Shown: positions 26,337 to 35,266, counted from the first letter of the stretch. The stretch: DNA of 64,000 nucleotides from JAUSIF01 sp963711595 (GCA_963711595.1 CAVQER010000001.1:124001-188000), one strand, 5' to 3'. Numbers and translations are program-made. The notes: generated by a model from the letters alone, not told the origin.

Positions 26337-28052
26337 TCAGTTGCCGGGTTTCTGGAACGCGGCCCCGGCGGCGCCGGCTGCGGCGGGCGCGAAGGAGAGC
26401 GTCGTCGTCGGCCAGTAGCCCGTGTCGTCGACCCGGCTCGCCTCAAACGGGAAGTGCTGCTGCTTGCTCGTGTCAGCGGACTTCACCTGATCCTTCACGG
26501 CCGGTGCGGCGTCCTGCATCGCGGGCGCGGCGACCCCGGCCTGGTAGGTCGGCCAGAGCTGCTTGATGTCGGACACTTTCTTCTGCGCGCTCGGCGCCGG
26601 GACAAGTGGGATCGGCCAAGCCGGGCCGGTCTTCGGCATCGGCTCGAACGTGCTCAACGGCTCCGGACCCGGACCCGGCGCGCGCAGAAGGATCGGCGGC
26701 AGCTTGGTCGGATAGAGCCCGAGCGGCGCCATGCTGAGCGGCTCGGCTTCGGCGAGCAGCGGGGCCTTCAGGTACTCGGTGAGCTTGCCCATCGCGGCGA
26801 GCAACTGATAGTCGGCGAACACGGCGACGCCGCGCGTCGAGACGAGCGACACGAGCGCGTTGAAGAGCTGGTTCTCGGCATTCAGCAGGTCGATCAACGT
26901 GCGCTGGCCAAGCTCATATTCCTTGGTGTAGGCGCCCACGACCTTGCGGGCGGATTCGACCTGGCGATTGAGCGCGGCGGCGCGCTCGGACGTGATGGTG
27001 CGCGCGGCCCAAGCCTTGTCGATCGACTCGAACGCGGCGCGCTGCAGGCGCGCGTGACGTTCCGTCTGCTCGACCATGCGCTCGGCGGCCTCGACGCGGC
27101 GCCAGCTGGTCTGGCCGCCCGTGAAGATGTCCCAGCGCGCGACCACCTTGCCGCTGTACTCGTCGCGGGAGCCGGCCAGATTGTCCGTGTTGACGCCATG
27201 CAGCGCGGAGCCCTCGAGCGAGATCGTCGGTCCGAACTGGCCGGCGGTCGCGTCGAAGCCGTGCTTCGCGGCCTTGGCGTCGAGTCCGGCGGCTTGAACC
27301 GTCGGGTTGTGGCGGAGTGTTACTGCAAGGGCGTCATCGCGCGAGCCGGGCATACCGCGGAGACGGCCCGGAAAGCTCACGTTGAACGGCTCGAGGCCGA
27401 CGGCCTGACGATATTCGCCGCGGGCCTCGTCGAGCAGCTGGCGGAATTCCGCCAGTGCAGCTTCGGCGGAGGAGACGCGTTCCTGCGACTGCTGCAGATC
27501 GCCCTCACCGGTGCGGCCGCCTTCGAAACGCGCGCGCACGTTTCCGAAAATACCGCGGTGGGTTTGCACGTTGCGGCTCGCGAGATCCACGAGCTGGAGG
27601 TAGCGAGTGACGTTGATGTATGCCTCGGCGGCGGCGAGAGCAGATAGTTCACTGCGCTCGAACACGCGCGCGGCAGCGGCGTCGGTGCGCGCGGCCTGGC
27701 GCCAAATTTCGTTGATGGAGGTGAAGCCATCGTAGAGGAGCTGGCGCACGACAACGGAGGCTTCCTTGCCGTCCACCCACTTGCCGTTACCGGTCGGCGG
27801 CGGCGTGATGTAGCGCTTCAGGCGCTCAGGGCCGATCGAAGCCTCGAGCCGCACTTGCGGCAGCAGCGTGCCTTGATTTTGTCGAAGTTCGGCCTCGGTC
27901 GCGCGACGGTTCGCGGCGGCTTCGCCGATGCTCGGATGTGACTGCACCGCCTGAAGCATTGCGTCGACGATGGAGAAGCTTTTGGCTTCCACCGAGCCGA
28001 CGGCGGCGGCGCACAACGATACGCCGACCGCAGCACGAACAACGAACCGCAT
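26337..28052 (-). CDS. TolC-family outer-membrane secretion channel with long Pro/Ala tail
   Basis: This is the outer-membrane exit duct for the type I system. The start at the ATG at 28052 (MRFVVRAAVGVSL) opens a signal peptide cleaved after about residue 24; the frame upstream adds 11 implausible residues. Two OEP repeats follow: the first from AMLQAVQSHPSIGEAAANRRATEAELRQNQG, the second from TLRHNPTVQAAGLDAKAAKHGFDATAGQF, with ELGQRTLIDLLNAENQLFNALV typical of the family. The usual protein ends near residue 440. Here a further tail of about 130 residues rich in Pro, Ala and Lys follows. First gene of the minus-strand secretion cluster (tolC, ABC, adaptor, protease). Confidence 0.93.
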   Translation of the reverse strand: MRFVVRAAVGVSLCAAAVGSVEAKSFSIVDAMLQAVQSHPSIGEAAANRRATEAELRQNQGTLLPQVRLEASIGPERLKRYITPPPTGNGKWVDGKEASVVVRQLLYDGFTSINEIWRQAARTDAAAARVFERSELSALAAAEAYINVTRYLQLVDLASRNVQTHRGIFGNVRARFEGGRTGEGDLQQSQERVSSAEAALAEFRQLLDEARGEYRQAVGLEPFNVSFPGRLRGMPGSRDDALAVTLRHNPTVQAAGLDAKAAKHGFDATAGQFGPTISLEGSALHGVNTDNLAGSRDEYSGKVVARWDIFTGGQTSWRRVEAAERMVEQTERHARLQRAAFESIDKAWAARTITSERAAALNRQVESARKVVGAYTKEYELGQRTLIDLLNAENQLFNALVSLVSTRGVAVFADYQLLAAMGKLTEYLKAPLLAEAEPLSMAPLGLYPTKLPPILLRAPGPGPEPLSTFEPMPKTGPAWPIPLVPAPSAQKKVSDIKQLWPTYQAGVAAPAMQDAAPAVKDQVKSADTSKQQHFPFEASRVDDTGYWPTTTLSFAPAAAGAAGAAFQKPGN

Positions 28053-28518
28053 CTGACCGCCCCCCAAAAAGCAGCCGAGAGCCACTCTTTCTGTAAAGTC
28101 ACGGTATCAAGGGGGCCTGAGTTTTTCAACGCAAGAAGGCCGTGATATCGGCGTTTTTATCCGACTCCGGCAGGATGTGGCAAAATTGCCATAATGTTCA
28201 TCCTTTTGACATCATTGGTTCTTTTCCGCAGAAAAGCGACACTCGAAAGTCGCCGAGACGATAGCTGCTTCCGCCTCCATTCCAGCGATGCTCGGTTACC
28301 GCCGTCCCTTCCGGCCTGGGCGGCGGGCTCGATTTTTGGCCGCGACTCTCCGTATCTAGCCACCTCTACTCCGTGGCGCGAGCAGCTGGCGCCGAGCCAA
28401 ACCGCCCGCCAAGGATTACTAGGCGCAGCGCGCATTGCGCTTGGTTTGCGCCGTACGAATGACTTTGCTCTAATACAAAAGAAGAATGTGGAAGGCGGAG
28501 ACAGGCCGCCTCGGAACC
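28053..28518. other. Gene-free divergent region between tolC-like and cfa
   Basis: No believable gene is seen in these 466 bases; minus-strand frames here lack ribosome sites and family features. The region should hold promoters for both flanking genes. A TTGACA at 28206-28211 and a TAATAC near 28472 are visible, but neither has a convincing partner at normal spacing. Confidence 0.4.
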
Positions 28519-29778
28519 ATGAATCGCTGGCTCCAGCGCGTTCTTGCCAATCTGGTCCACCGCGGGACGCTCAAGGTCTCGACGGGCCAAGGCCGTTCAT
28601 TCGTCGTCGGCGACGGGTCGGGCGAACCGATCGAAGTCGCATTCAAGAGCCCAGCCACGCTTCTCGCCATCATGGCCAATCCCGAGCTGAAGCTTGGCGA
28701 AGCCTACATGGACGGCACGATGCGGATCGAGCGCGGCTCGATCGCAGAGTTCCTCGACCTGATCCTGTCGCAGGAACCGGACAAGCCACCTCTCGCGACC
28801 ACCCTCATCATCAACGCGTTTCATTTCGTGTTCCGCCGCCTCGCGCAGTTCAACCCGCGGGGCCGCGCCAAGCGCAACGTCGCGCATCACTATGATCTCG
28901 ACGGCCGGCTCTATTCGCTGTTCCTCGATTCCGACCGGCAATACTCGTGCGCCTATTTCGAACAACCGGACTCTTCGCTTGACGACGCGCAGCTCGCGAA
29001 GAAACGGCACATCGCGGCGAAGCTCGTCGCCGACCGGCCGGGTCTGTCGGTTCTCGACATCGGCTCCGGCTGGGGCGGCCTCGGGCTCTATCTCGCGGAC
29101 ATCGCCGGCGCGCACGTGCTCGGCATCACGCTCTCGGAGGAGCAGCTTGCGGTCGCCACCAGCCGCGCCGCGGAACGGAAGCTCGACGCGCGCGTGCGGT
29201 TCAGCCTCGAAGACTATCGCGACGTCGTCGGGCGGTTCGATCGGATCATATCGGTCGGCATGTTCGAGCACGTCGGCATCACCCATTACGACAAGTTCTT
29301 CCGCAAGGTGTGCGAATTGCTGAACGAGGACGGTGTCGCGTTGATCCATTCGATCGGCCGCTCCGGCACACCGTCGACGACCGCCTCCTGGATGTCGAAG
29401 TACATCTTCCCGGGCGGGTATATTCCCGCGCTCTCGGAAGTGCTGCCGGCCGTTCAGCGCTCGGGCCTCGTCGCCACGGACATCGAGATCCTGCGCCTCC
29501 ACTATGCCGAGACGCTGAAGGCCTGGCGGGCGCGTTTCATGGCGCGGCGCGAAGAGGCGATCCGCCTCTACGACGAACGGTTCTGCCGGATGTGGGAGTT
29601 CTATCTCGCTTCATCCGAAATGTCGTTCCGGCACCGCGGCTTGATGGTGTTTCAGGTGCAGCTCGCGCGGCGCCAGGACGCGGTGCCCCTCACCCGCGAC
29701 TATATCGGTCCCGCCGAGGAGCGCCTGCGCCTGGCCGAGCGCGGACAGCGTCCACCGTTCCGTCTGGCCGGCGAGTAA
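28519..29778 (+). CDS. cfa: Cyclopropane-fatty-acyl-phospholipid synthase family protein
   Basis: It transfers a methylene group from S-adenosylmethionine to unsaturated acyl chains of membrane phospholipids, hardening the membrane against stress. Start taken at the ATG at 28519 (MNRWLQRVLANLVHRGTLKVST), which matches the usual family N-terminus; an ATG at 28486 would add 11 residues. Motif I of the SAM fold is VLDIGSGWGGLGLYLA. Other family blocks are FDRIISVGMFEHVG, MSKYIFPGGYIPALSEVLP and the C-terminal MWEFYLASSEMSFRHRGLMVFQVQL. The 419 residues are of normal length. It stands alone between divergent tolC and downstream dnaB. Confidence 0.92.
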   Translation: MNRWLQRVLANLVHRGTLKVSTGQGRSFVVGDGSGEPIEVAFKSPATLLAIMANPELKLGEAYMDGTMRIERGSIAEFLDLILSQEPDKPPLATTLIINAFHFVFRRLAQFNPRGRAKRNVAHHYDLDGRLYSLFLDSDRQYSCAYFEQPDSSLDDAQLAKKRHIAAKLVADRPGLSVLDIGSGWGGLGLYLADIAGAHVLGITLSEEQLAVATSRAAERKLDARVRFSLEDYRDVVGRFDRIISVGMFEHVGITHYDKFFRKVCELLNEDGVALIHSIGRSGTPSTTASWMSKYIFPGGYIPALSEVLPAVQRSGLVATDIEILRLHYAETLKAWRARFMARREEAIRLYDERFCRMWEFYLASSEMSFRHRGLMVFQVQLARRQDAVPLTRDYIGPAEERLRLAERGQRPPFRLAGE

Positions 29779-29922
29779 TTTTTTTCGCCGCTCTCCACTT
29801 TCCGGCCATAGTCAAGTTCGATTCTGTTTTCCCGCACCGTTGCGTCTGTGTTGTGAATTGTGAGCGTGTGCTGCCATTGGGCGATGACGCGCGCGCTCGC
29901 CGTGCTATGAAAAATTTGCGGT

Positions 29923-29978
29923 CCATCGGACGTCATTCGTAGACGGCCCGCTTCCTTGAAAGGTCCTACGTCCGATGG
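29923..29978 (+). promoter_or_regulatory. Possible dnaB leader hairpin covering the start codon
   Basis: CCATCGGACGT (29923-29933) is the exact complement of ACGTCCGATGG (29968-29978), which contains the dnaB ATG at 29975-29977. Inside the loop, CCTT-GA-AAGG (29954-29963) includes the likely ribosome site. In mRNA both start signals would be paired. Whether the transcript includes the upstream arm is unknown. Confidence 0.4.
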
Positions 29979-31471
29979 CTCTCGACACGGCCCTGCGCAA
30001 GCTTCCCGAGGAGGCAACGGCCGAGTATCGCCAGGCACCGCACAACGTGGAGGCGGAGCAGGCGCTGCTCGGTGCGGTCCTCGTCAACAACGAAGCGTTC
30101 TATCGAGTTTCCGACTTCCTCGAGCCGCGGCACTTCTACGAGCCGATCCACCAGAAGATCTACGAGGTGACGGCAGGCTTGATCCGCGCCGGGAAGATCG
30201 CGACGCCGGTCACGCTGAAGACGTTCCTCCCGCCCGACGCGGACATCGCGGGGCTCACGCCGGCGCAGTACCTCGCGCGGCTCGCGGCCGAAGCGACGAC
30301 CGTCATCAACGCAGAGGATTACGGACGGACGATCTACGATCTCGCCGTCCGTCGCGACCTCATCCGCATCGGCGAGGATCTCGTGAACGTCGCCTACGAC
30401 GCGCCGGTCGATCTTGCGCCGCAGGTGCAGATCGAGGACGCCGAGCGGCGGCTCTACGAGCTCGCGGAGACCGGCCGTTACGACGGCGGGTTTCTCCGCT
30501 TTTCCGATGCGCTGAAAGACGCCGTCGATCTCGCGAGCAAGGCCTACCAGCGGGACGGGCACCTTTCCGGGCTTGCCTCGGGTCTCGTCGACCTCGACCA
30601 GCTCATGGGCGGGCTGCAGGCGTCGGACCTCGTGATCATCGCCGGCCGCCCAGGCATGGGAAAAACGGCGCTCGCGACCAACGTTGCCTATAACATTGCT
30701 GCCGAATACCGCGGCAAACCGCGTCCCGACGGGTCGATCGAAACGGTTTCGGGCGGCATCGTCGGGTTCTTCTCACTGGAAATGTCCGCCGAGCAGCTCG
30801 CGACCCGCGTCCTCTCCGAGCAAACGGAAATCCCCTCGTCCCGCATCCGTCGCGGCGACATTTCCGAATCCGACTTCGCCAAGCTCGCCGCCGCCGCGCA
30901 GATGATGCAGTCGATCCCGCTCTATATCGACGAGACGGGCGGCATTTCGATCGCGCAGCTCGCCGCGCGGGCGCGACGGCTGAAGCGCCAGCGCGGCCTC
31001 GACCTGATGGTGGTCGACTATATCCAGTTGCTTTCCGGCTCGACGCGGCGTGCGATGGAGGGCCGGGTGCAGGAAGTGACGGAGATCACGACCGGTCTCA
31101 AGGCGCTCGCCAAGGAACTGCACGTCCCGATCCTCGCGCTATCGCAGCTCTCGCGCCAGGTCGAAAGCCGCGACGACAAGCGACCACAACTCTCCGACCT
31201 GCGCGAGTCCGGCTCGATCGAGCAGGACGCGGACGTCGTGATGTTCGTCTATCGCGACGAGTACTACCTGCGGAACAAGGAGCCGCGTGAAGGCTCCGAG
31301 GAATGGTTCAAGTGGGATACCGATCTCAAGGCGGCCGAGAACCGCGCCGAGATCATCATCGGAAAGCAACGCCACGGTCCGACGGGGACGGTCAAACTAT
31401 CGTTCGAGCCGCAGTACACCCGTTTCGGCAATCTCGCGCGCGAAGACCGATTGCCTGAGCGGACGCGCTGA
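29975..31471 (+). CDS. dnaB: Replicative DNA helicase DnaB
   Basis: This is the hexameric helicase that unwinds DNA ahead of the replication fork. The N-terminal DnaB domain starts PHNVEAEQALLGAVLVNNEAF (about residues 20-130). The RecA-like C-terminal domain has Walker A GRPGMGKTA (about 225), FSLEMSAEQLATR, the Walker B strand LDLMVVDYIQLL, and ALSQLSRQVESRDDKRPQLSDLRESGSIEQDAD. The 498 residues are normal and complete. The start at 29975 has an AAAGG site at 29959-29963. alr and radA follow on the same strand, a common order in this group, although rplI, often just upstream, is replaced here by cfa. Confidence 0.97.
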   Translation: MALDTALRKLPEEATAEYRQAPHNVEAEQALLGAVLVNNEAFYRVSDFLEPRHFYEPIHQKIYEVTAGLIRAGKIATPVTLKTFLPPDADIAGLTPAQYLARLAAEATTVINAEDYGRTIYDLAVRRDLIRIGEDLVNVAYDAPVDLAPQVQIEDAERRLYELAETGRYDGGFLRFSDALKDAVDLASKAYQRDGHLSGLASGLVDLDQLMGGLQASDLVIIAGRPGMGKTALATNVAYNIAAEYRGKPRPDGSIETVSGGIVGFFSLEMSAEQLATRVLSEQTEIPSSRIRRGDISESDFAKLAAAAQMMQSIPLYIDETGGISIAQLAARARRLKRQRGLDLMVVDYIQLLSGSTRRAMEGRVQEVTEITTGLKALAKELHVPILALSQLSRQVESRDDKRPQLSDLRESGSIEQDADVVMFVYRDEYYLRNKEPREGSEEWFKWDTDLKAAENRAEIIIGKQRHGPTGTVKLSFEPQYTRFGNLAREDRLPERTR

Positions 31472-31473
31472 GG

Positions 31474-31626
31474 TCAGCCGCGCCGCTTGAAGAACTGCAC
31501 CTGGCGCTCGTGCTTCAATGCCGCCGCACGCGACGAAAACGTTCCTAGGTTGCGTCGCCGTCCGGTCCGGGCGTCCTTCTTGCGTGAATAGAGCCGGTAT
31601 TTTCCCGATTTCAGCTTGCGGATCAT
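31474..31626 (-). CDS. Small very basic conserved protein (50 aa)
   Basis: The ATG at 31626 to the TGA at 31474-31476 encodes 50 residues: MIRKLKSGKYRLYSRKKD, then RTGRRRNLGTFSSRAAALKHERQ and VQFFKRRG. The layout resembles small basic proteins seen in Hyphomicrobiales and integrase-type N-terminal beta-hairpin domains (KYRLYS...RRNLGTFSSRAAAL.HE), so nucleic-acid binding is likely but untested. It converges with dnaB, whose stop lies 2 bases away. A GGGAC sequence upstream may serve as the ribosome site. It is easily missed because of its size. Confidence 0.75.
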   Translation of the reverse strand: MIRKLKSGKYRLYSRKKDARTGRRRNLGTFSSRAAALKHERQVQFFKRRG

Positions 31627-31739
31627 GGCCGTGTCCCGCTGCGGTTAAAGCAAACCGTTCGTTCACTTAAGTGTTGCACGAAGTTGCATGAGTTGATCAC
31701 ACTCCGTAAACCGTCCCGCCTCTGTCCGTACAAAAGCGA

Positions 31740-32879
31740 ATGAAAACCACGACCTCCTCCAAAGGCGGCCCCGCCATCGAGCAGGCCGGTGGCGTGCTGA
31801 CGATCGACCTGCGTGCGCTCGTCGCGAACTGGCGCGCGCTGAAGAAACGCGCGGCCCCTGCCGGTTGCGCCGCCGTGGTCAAGGCCGACGCATACGGTCT
31901 TGGCCTCAGGCCCGTGGTCCTCGCCCTCGCGGACGCCGGTTGCGATACCTTCTTCGTCGCATTGCTCGAAGAGGCGCGCAGGCTACGCGCAGCACTTCCG
32001 ACGGCGACGATCTACGTCCTCGATGGACTCAATCCGGACACGGCGGCGGAGTTCCGCACATTGCGGGCGCAGCCGGTGCTCGGATCGTGGCCCGAGATCG
32101 AAGAGTGGGACACCTTCGGGCAGACGAGCGCGGAGCCCCTGCCCGCTGCGATCCACGTGGATACCGGCATGTCACGGCACGGACTAGCGGCGGCTGACGC
32201 GAGGACGCTCGCGGAGCGGCTGCGGCTGCTCCATTTCAAGCCAAGCCTGATCATGAGCCATCTCGCCTGTGCCGACGAGCCCGCGCATGCGATGAACGAA
32301 AAACAAATCGCGGCCTTCCGAACGATCGCGGGATTGTTCGCAGGCATCCCCGCCTCGCTCGCGAACTCGGCCGGAATTCTCGCGCATCCCAATTCGCGTT
32401 TCGATCTCGTGCGACCGGGGATCTCCCTCTACGGGGGACGTGCCGTGCTGGGCTCGGAAAATCCCATGCGGCCCGTCGTACGGCTCGACATTCGAGTTGT
32501 GCAGGTCAGGCACACGGCCAAAGGCGAGCCCGTCGGTTACGGAGCCACCCAATGCGTCAAGCGCGACAGCCGGCTTGCGGTCTGCGCCGTCGGTTACGCG
32601 GACGGCGTCTTTCGCGCGGCCGGATCGTCGGACAAGCGCACCGGCGCGGAAGCGGTGGTCGCGGGCCGTCGCTGTCCGCTGGTCGGGCGGGTATCGATGG
32701 ATCTCATCGCGATCGACGTGACGGACGTGCCCGAGTCCGAGATCAAGCGCGGGGACTTCGCGACCTTGATCGGCGAAGGCATCACCGTCGACGATTTTGC
32801 GTCTCACGCCGGCACGATCGGTTACGAGGTGCTCACAGGTTTTAGCCGGCGCCTTGCGCGGATTTATCTCGGCGGCTGA
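31740..32879 (+). CDS. alr: Alanine racemase
   Basis: A PLP enzyme that makes D-alanine for peptidoglycan. The PLP lysine is Lys48 in AAVVKADAYGLG, and the catalytic tyrosine is near residue 285 in CAVGYADGVFR. AIHVDTGMSRHG, NSAGIL, RPGISLYGG and GRVSMDLIAIDVTD are further family blocks. The 379 residues are complete, starting at the ATG at 31740. It lies between dnaB and radA, a frequent order in alphaproteobacteria. Confidence 0.96.
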   Translation: MKTTTSSKGGPAIEQAGGVLTIDLRALVANWRALKKRAAPAGCAAVVKADAYGLGLRPVVLALADAGCDTFFVALLEEARRLRAALPTATIYVLDGLNPDTAAEFRTLRAQPVLGSWPEIEEWDTFGQTSAEPLPAAIHVDTGMSRHGLAAADARTLAERLRLLHFKPSLIMSHLACADEPAHAMNEKQIAAFRTIAGLFAGIPASLANSAGILAHPNSRFDLVRPGISLYGGRAVLGSENPMRPVVRLDIRVVQVRHTAKGEPVGYGATQCVKRDSRLAVCAVGYADGVFRAAGSSDKRTGAEAVVAGRRCPLVGRVSMDLIAIDVTDVPESEIKRGDFATLIGEGITVDDFASHAGTIGYEVLTGFSRRLARIYLGG

Positions 32880-32965
32880 AGCGGCGGCGTGTCAGTCAGC
32901 ATCGCTGCTTGATCATTCAGCGAAGACGGCGCGAAATTCGCCCGGTCAGCTCTCAGGGGCACATC

Positions 32966-33778
32966 ATGCGCTTGGCTGCGTTTGCTCTGGCGTTGAACGC
33001 GCTCGCCCTGCCTTTCCTCTGCGGTCCGGCGACGGCGCAGTCCAAGACGGAGATCGTCGACGTCGAAGTCCGGCCCGGCGTGACGATGCGCTACCTCTGG
33101 AGTCCCGCCGCAGGAGCGGCGACAGCAGCCGTGATTCTGCTGGCCGGCGGCAAGGGCGCGTTGAAACTCTCCCCGGCGGGAGACTTCGGCGACCTGCGAC
33201 TCAATTTCCTGATTCGATCACGCGACCAGTTCGCGCGCCACGGACTCGCGGTCGCCTCACTCGACGCCGCCAGTGACAACCTGGGCGGCATGAACGGCAA
33301 GATCCGGATGTCCTCGGAATACGCACAGGATGTGGGGAAGGTCATCGCCGAAGTTAAAAAGAGAACCGGCGTTCCTGTCTGGGTGATCGGCACGAGCGCC
33401 GGAACACTATCCGCAGTGAACGTAGGCGCGCGATCGGCGCCGCCTCCCGACGGCATCGTGCTCACGTCGACGATGACGACACTCGACAACGGCGGCTACT
33501 GCGGCGTGACGGTCTACAACGCGCCCCTCGCCTCAATCAGGAAGCCCGTGCTCGTCGTGTCGCATAAGGATGACGGATGCGCGTGCAGTCCCGGTGCGCC
33601 GGAGGTGGGTGCAAAACTGGTGGCGGCGCTGAGCAGTACGTCCGCGAAGGAATTCAAGATGTTCGCCGGCGGCAGCAAGCCGCAATCGCCGCCATGCGAG
33701 GCGCATTCACAACATGGCTATCTCGGCATCGAGGGCGACGTCGTGAAGTGGATCGCGGACTGGATCAAGGCCCATTGA
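32966..33778 (+). CDS. Secreted alpha/beta-hydrolase-like protein
   Basis: The start at the ATG at 32966 has an AGGGG ribosome site and opens a signal peptide (MRLAAFALALNALALPFLCG, cleaved after about ATA at residue 24). The fold is that of a short alpha/beta hydrolase: the nucleophile elbow is GTSAG (VWVIGTSAGTLSAV) and a likely catalytic His is in SQHGYLGIE near the C-terminus. VLVVSHKDDGCACSP probably carries the acid and a cysteine pair. The 270 residues end at the TGA at 33778. Substrate unknown. It follows alr by 86 bases and may share its transcript. Confidence 0.75.
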   Translation: MRLAAFALALNALALPFLCGPATAQSKTEIVDVEVRPGVTMRYLWSPAAGAATAAVILLAGGKGALKLSPAGDFGDLRLNFLIRSRDQFARHGLAVASLDAASDNLGGMNGKIRMSSEYAQDVGKVIAEVKKRTGVPVWVIGTSAGTLSAVNVGARSAPPPDGIVLTSTMTTLDNGGYCGVTVYNAPLASIRKPVLVVSHKDDGCACSPGAPEVGAKLVAALSSTSAKEFKMFAGGSKPQSPPCEAHSQHGYLGIEGDVVKWIADWIKAH

Positions 33779-33805
33779 GATCGGCGCGCGGAGCGATCGC
33801 GCCGA

Positions 33806-34117
33806 TCAGTCCACGCGGCCCTTCGGCTGCCAATCCGGCATGCGACGATTGAGCCAGGCGAATATGCGGGCGAGCGGCGGCTCGAGCGAGGGGACGTCGC
33901 GCGCGATCAGCAGCAGGCCGAGCGGCAGCATCCAGAACCCGAGGATCGGTAAAAACCCGAACAAACCGAAAAGCACAAGCAGGGCGCCCATCGGAAGACG
34001 GATCCATCTCGACGTCGGACGCCGCACCCAATCGATGAAGCGGGCGAAGAACGCGGGAAGCTTCCGCTCGAACAAACACAGTTCCGCGTCGAGATCGTAG
34101 GTCGCTTTGTTTTCCAC
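33806..34117 (-). CDS. Small inner-membrane protein (103 aa)
   Basis: It starts at a GTG at 34117 (MENKATYDLDAELCLFERKLPAFF); no ATG is available upstream. Two closely spaced hydrophobic segments (about residues 40-72: LPMGALLVLFGLFGFLPILGFW, then MLPLGLLLIARDVP) form a hairpin with a PILGFWMLPLGL core. The basic C-terminus ends with WQPKGRVD. This looks like a conserved but uncharacterised protein. It converges with the hydrolase gene. Confidence 0.7.
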   Translation of the reverse strand: MENKATYDLDAELCLFERKLPAFFARFIDWVRRPTSRWIRLPMGALLVLFGLFGFLPILGFWMLPLGLLLIARDVPSLEPPLARIFAWLNRRMPDWQPKGRVD

Positions 34118-34268
34118 GTAGGCAACGCCTGTTCAGCTGGGCCGGTCAACGCGGTTACACGTCTTCGGTTCAAGGCGCAATTGTGGCCTGCCGCTGCGGC
34201 GTACCAGCGCCGGGATTGACCTTGCGTGCCCGAGACCCGACTCTCTTGGTGAACGCCGGAGTCCCGCG

Positions 34269-35243
34269 ATGGCCTCTCTTGCCGATTGGGCTGTGCCGCC
34301 AAGTGCGCAGCCGACACCGGAGGAATGCAGTTTCGACCTCGACCGCGCCTTGTCGGCGGTCGTCGGGCTGCGTGCGCTCGTTCCGGCAGACGCCTTTACC
34401 GCCGAAATCCTCGGCACGGAACGGGTCGGAAACGGTGTGCTCATCCGGGAGAACGGTATCGTTCTCACCATCGGCTACCTGATCACCGAGGCCGAAGAGG
34501 TTTGGCTCACGTTGATCGACGGCCGTGTGGTACCCGGACACGTGCTTGCCTACGACTACGAGACCGGCTTCGGGCTCGTGCAAACGCTCGGCTCGCTCGA
34601 TCTTCCAACACTTGGCTTCGATCAGTCCTCGAGCGCGCAAGTCGGCGAGAGCGTCGTGCTCGGCGGCGCGGGCGGGCGATCGCACTCGGTCGCCGCGCGC
34701 ATTGTCAGCAAGCAGGAATTCGCGGGCTATTGGGAGTACGTGCTCGATGAGGCGATGTTCACGGCGCCGGCGCATCCGCACTGGGGCGGCACCGGACTGA
34801 TCGGGCCCGCGGGCGATCTTCTCGGCATCGGCTCGTTGCAGCTCGAGGGAGCGCGCGAAGGAAAGTCCGAGCACCTGAACATGGTGGTGCCGATCGATCT
34901 CCTGAAGCCGATCTACGACGATCTGCTGAAGACCGGCCGCGCCAAGCGACCCCCACGGCCGTGGCTCGGCGTCTACTGCATCGAAGTGGAAGACCGTCTG
35001 GTCGTCGCGGGTCTTGCGAAAGGCGGCCCGGCGCAGCGCGCCGGCCTGCAGACCGGAGACCTGGTGCTTTCCGTCGCCGGGACCGAAGTGCGCGACCTCG
35101 CCGCCTGCTTCCGCAAGATCTGGTCGCTCGGCCATGCCGGCGTGGAAGTGCCGCTGCTGATCTGGCGCGAAGGCGATACGTTCGAGGTGCGCGTCAACTC
35201 GGGCGATCGTGACCGCTTCCTGAAGCGGCCCAAGCTGCACTGA
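34269..35243 (+). CDS. HtrA-like trypsin-fold protein with PDZ domain, catalytic triad apparently lost
   Basis: The 324 residues align with the S1C (DegP/HtrA) layout: a trypsin-like domain (about 25-215) followed by one PDZ domain (about 230-315, WLGVYCIEVEDRLVVAGLAKGGPAQRAGLQTGDLVLSV in two parts). At the position of the usual TNNHVV the sequence is TIGYLI, so the catalytic His is absent. The Asp region reads YETGFGLVQ instead of a T-D-x-A form. The expected GNSGGP is HWGGTGLIG, so the nucleophilic Ser is missing. There is no signal peptide. It is therefore probably a non-proteolytic binding or chaperone protein. It is followed after 23 bases by an MDR oxidoreductase gene. Confidence 0.8.
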   Translation: MASLADWAVPPSAQPTPEECSFDLDRALSAVVGLRALVPADAFTAEILGTERVGNGVLIRENGIVLTIGYLITEAEEVWLTLIDGRVVPGHVLAYDYETGFGLVQTLGSLDLPTLGFDQSSSAQVGESVVLGGAGGRSHSVAARIVSKQEFAGYWEYVLDEAMFTAPAHPHWGGTGLIGPAGDLLGIGSLQLEGAREGKSEHLNMVVPIDLLKPIYDDLLKTGRAKRPPRPWLGVYCIEVEDRLVVAGLAKGGPAQRAGLQTGDLVLSVAGTEVRDLAACFRKIWSLGHAGVEVPLLIWREGDTFEVRVNSGDRDRFLKRPKLH

Positions 35244-35266
35244 ACTCACCAGAAAGACGCAGCCGC

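Noticed and set aside
28206..28234. TTGACA as the -35 element of a cfa promoter
   Set aside because: At normal spacing the -10 position reads CAGAAA, a poor match, and the site is 300 bp from the gene.
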